Assembly: GCA_934589155.1 (NCBI GenBank)
Contig: CAKTNP010000049.1
Coordinates: forward strand, 1 to 6,436
Reading direction: 5' to 3'
DNA from: an uncultured Oscillospiraceae bacterium
GTDB taxonomy: Bacteria; Bacillota; Clostridia; Oscillospirales; Oscillospiraceae
DNA: 6,436 nt
In this document: piece after piece, positions 5,436 to 6,436 of the stretch
Numbering within the stretch: the first letter of the stretch is position 1
How the letters are laid out: each line of letters begins with the position of its first letter
Notes under the pieces: model-generated
Databases searched by the model: none
Told to the model about the DNA's origin: nothing
Seen by the model: only the letters and a program-made list of their open reading frames with translations
Program-made: the position numbers and the translations under genes

Positions 5436-6197
5436 ATGAAACTGGAAGGCAAATCCATTGTAGTCACCGGCGCGTCTGCCGGTATGGGCGAGGCCATTGT
5501 GACGCTGTTTGCCCAGGAAGGGGCCAATATCGTTGCGGTTGCCCGCAGAAAAGAGCGCCTGGACGCTCTTGCGGAGTCGCTGAAAGATGCCCCCGGCAAG
5601 GTTATCCCCTACGTCGGGGATGTGTCTGACCCCGCCTCCTGCGACGGTATGATCGATGCCGCCGTGAAAGCCTTTGGGCGGCTGGATGTGCTGGTCAATA
5701 ACGCGGGCATCATGGACGACAACACCGCTGTGGGCGATGTGTCCAATGAAATGATCGAGCGGCTCTTCCGGGTCAATACCTATGGCCCATTGTACGCCAT
5801 GCGCAAAGCTGTGCAGGTCTTTCTGGCCCAGGGCGAGGACAGCGGCAATATTATCAACATCACCTCCGTAGGCGCAGCCCATGAGACGGCGGGCGTTGCC
5901 TATTGCGCATCCAAGGCGGCAATCGCCTCCGCAACCAAGAATACCGCGTTCATGTATATCGACCAGGGTATCCGCTGCAATGCCATTGCCCCCGGTGGCA
6001 TTCTGACGGACATTCCCTTAGTCATGCCAAAGGCGAATGAATTCGGCTTTGGACGCACCAGCTCTCTGCTGGCCCATTCCCCGGAGATGGGACTGCCGGA
6101 GGACATTGCCAGCGCGGCACTGTTCTTGGCCAGCGATGAATCTCATTTTGTAAACGGCACCACCATTACCTGCGACGGCGGCTGGACCTGCTTCTGA
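5436..6197 (+). CDS. Classical short-chain dehydrogenase/reductase, last gene of the operon (253 aa)
   Basis: This is a soluble NAD(P)-dependent oxidoreductase of classical length. TGASAGMG occupies residues 11-18, GDVS 61-64 and NNAG 88-91. N114, S144, Y156 and K160 (YCASK) form the catalytic tetrad, PGG is at 186-188, and the C-terminus has the usual CDGGW. Arg37-Arg38 after the second strand (VARRKERL) point to NADP(H). It resembles FabG and hydroxysteroid dehydrogenases in overall motif pattern, but substrate cannot be read from that. It follows the GcvT homologue by 24 bases with a weaker site, GAGAGG, about 11 bases before the ATG, and is followed by a strong terminator. It is not a recent copy of the first SDR: the motifs, N-terminus and length differ. 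The two may catalyse opposite or successive redox steps. Confidence 0.94.
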   Translation: MKLEGKSIVVTGASAGMGEAIVTLFAQEGANIVAVARRKERLDALAESLKDAPGKVIPYVGDVSDPASCDGMIDAAVKAFGRLDVLVNNAGIMDDNTAVGDVSNEMIERLFRVNTYGPLYAMRKAVQVFLAQGEDSGNIINITSVGAAHETAGVAYCASKAAIASATKNTAFMYIDQGIRCNAIAPGGILTDIPLVMPKANEFGFGRTSSLLAHSPEMGLPEDIASAALFLASDESHFVNGTTITCDGGWTCF

Positions 6198-6219
6198 AAG
6201 CTTTTGCGAGAGTAAGCAT

Positions 6220-6266
6220 GCCCCCTAATCCTGCTTTTATAGGATTGGGGGGCGTTGATTATTATT
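6220..6266 (+). terminator. Rho-independent terminator of the operon
   Basis: A 13-base stem, GCCCCCTAATCCT (6220-6232) with AGGATTGGGGGGC (6241-6253), has one G-T pair and an eight-base loop. It is followed by the T-rich GTTGATTATTATTT. It begins 22 bases after the stop of the last SDR. Confidence 0.88.
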
Positions 6267-6294
6267 TGGGAACTGTCGTAGTTAGTGAATATTT

Positions 6295-6335
6295 GAAAAG
6301 CCGATGTATCCTTTATCACAATACATCGGCTTTTC
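6295..6335. terminator. Bidirectional terminator between the operon and the right-hand leftward gene
   Basis: A perfect 15-base inverted repeat, GAAAAGCCGATGTAT (6295-6309) and ATACATCGGCTTTTC (6321-6335), encloses an 11-base loop. The outer A and T tracts give a U run on either strand, so it can stop transcription from both sides. It ends six bases beyond the stop codon of the leftward gene, so that gene is its main client. Confidence 0.85.
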
Positions 6336-6341
6336 GGCAAG

Positions 6342-6436
6342 CTAATCTTCCGTTCCGTGAAGTACAGTACCTTTCAGGTAACACTCCATCTCCCCAGATA
6401 CCACCAGTCCAGCATACTCCATCGGCGCATGGTAAA
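6342..6436 (-). CDS. 3' end of an unidentified leftward gene (last 30 codons)
   Basis: Reading leftward from the window edge, one frame gives 30 whole codons ending in TAG (6344-6342). The peptide begins YHAPMEYAGLVVSGEMECYL and ends KGTVLHGTED. The other two frames either stop early or read as tryptophan/arginine-rich noise. Six bases after the stop comes a strong hairpin (6295-6335), which supports a real gene end. The gene continues past the right edge. The fragment is too short for me to name a family. Confidence 0.6.
   Translation of the reverse strand, partial: YHAPMEYAGLVVSGEMECYLKGTVLHGTED

Noticed and set aside
4941..5882. A 313-codon open frame on the minus strand
   Set aside because: It is antisense to the GcvT homologue and the last SDR, with the same skewed composition and no domain signature.
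2220..6197. A bile-acid 7-dehydroxylation (bai) type operon
   Set aside because: The SDRs have a general resemblance to BaiA-like enzymes, but no CoA ligase, CoA transferase, BaiE-like dehydratase or BaiCD/H flavoenzyme is present, and GcvT has no place in that pathway.
1..6436. CRISPR array, insertion sequence or attachment site
   Set aside because: No regularly spaced direct repeats, transposase or integrase fragments, or paired terminal repeats were found by reading either strand.

Overview
The window looks like chromosomal DNA from a Gram-positive anaerobe of the class Clostridia, most likely a GC-leaning gut lineage such as Oscillospiraceae. This is inferred from strong AAGGAGG-type ribosome binding sites before most genes, consensus sigma-A promoter hexamers, tight intergenic spacing, a PucR/CdaR-type regulator, and codon usage rich in G/C at third positions. 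No taxonomic marker gene is present, so the assignment is by style only.

Layout. Positions 1-241 hold no gene I can support. A small 71-residue protein (242-457, +) ends at a rho-independent hairpin (473-503). That hairpin overlaps the last codons of a converging regulator gene (486-2003, -), a PucR/CdaR-like protein with a C-terminal helix-turn-helix. The 216-base divergent control region (2004-2219) carries a perfect TTGACA-17-TATAAT promoter for the regulator, a weaker candidate promoter for the rightward genes, and three palindromic operator-like sequences.

Rightward from 2220 is a compact four-gene operon with gaps of 15, 15 and 24 bases: a short-chain dehydrogenase (SDR, 2220-3125), a cysteine-rich 409-residue protein with a V4R/ATC-hydrolase-like signature (3141-4370), a GcvT-family folate-dependent C1-transfer protein (4386-5411), and a second SDR (5436-6197). 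A strong terminator closes the operon at 6220-6266. A bidirectional hairpin (6295-6335) then separates it from the 3' end of a leftward gene entering from the right edge (6342-6436).

How it may work (inference). The regulator likely senses a substrate and controls the divergent operon. The two dehydrogenases would oxidise and reduce a hydroxyl/keto group on a small, possibly hydrophobic compound. The GcvT-like protein would move a methyl or other C1 unit from the substrate to tetrahydrofolate. The cysteine-rich protein could bind the substrate or act as a hydrolase or partner. No corrinoid protein, MtvB-type methyltransferase or transporter is in the window, so a corrinoid-independent demethylation or C1-removal module is the simplest reading. 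The substrate cannot be named from this sequence. The 409-residue protein and its fixed pairing with a divergent GcvT homologue are the most novel part.
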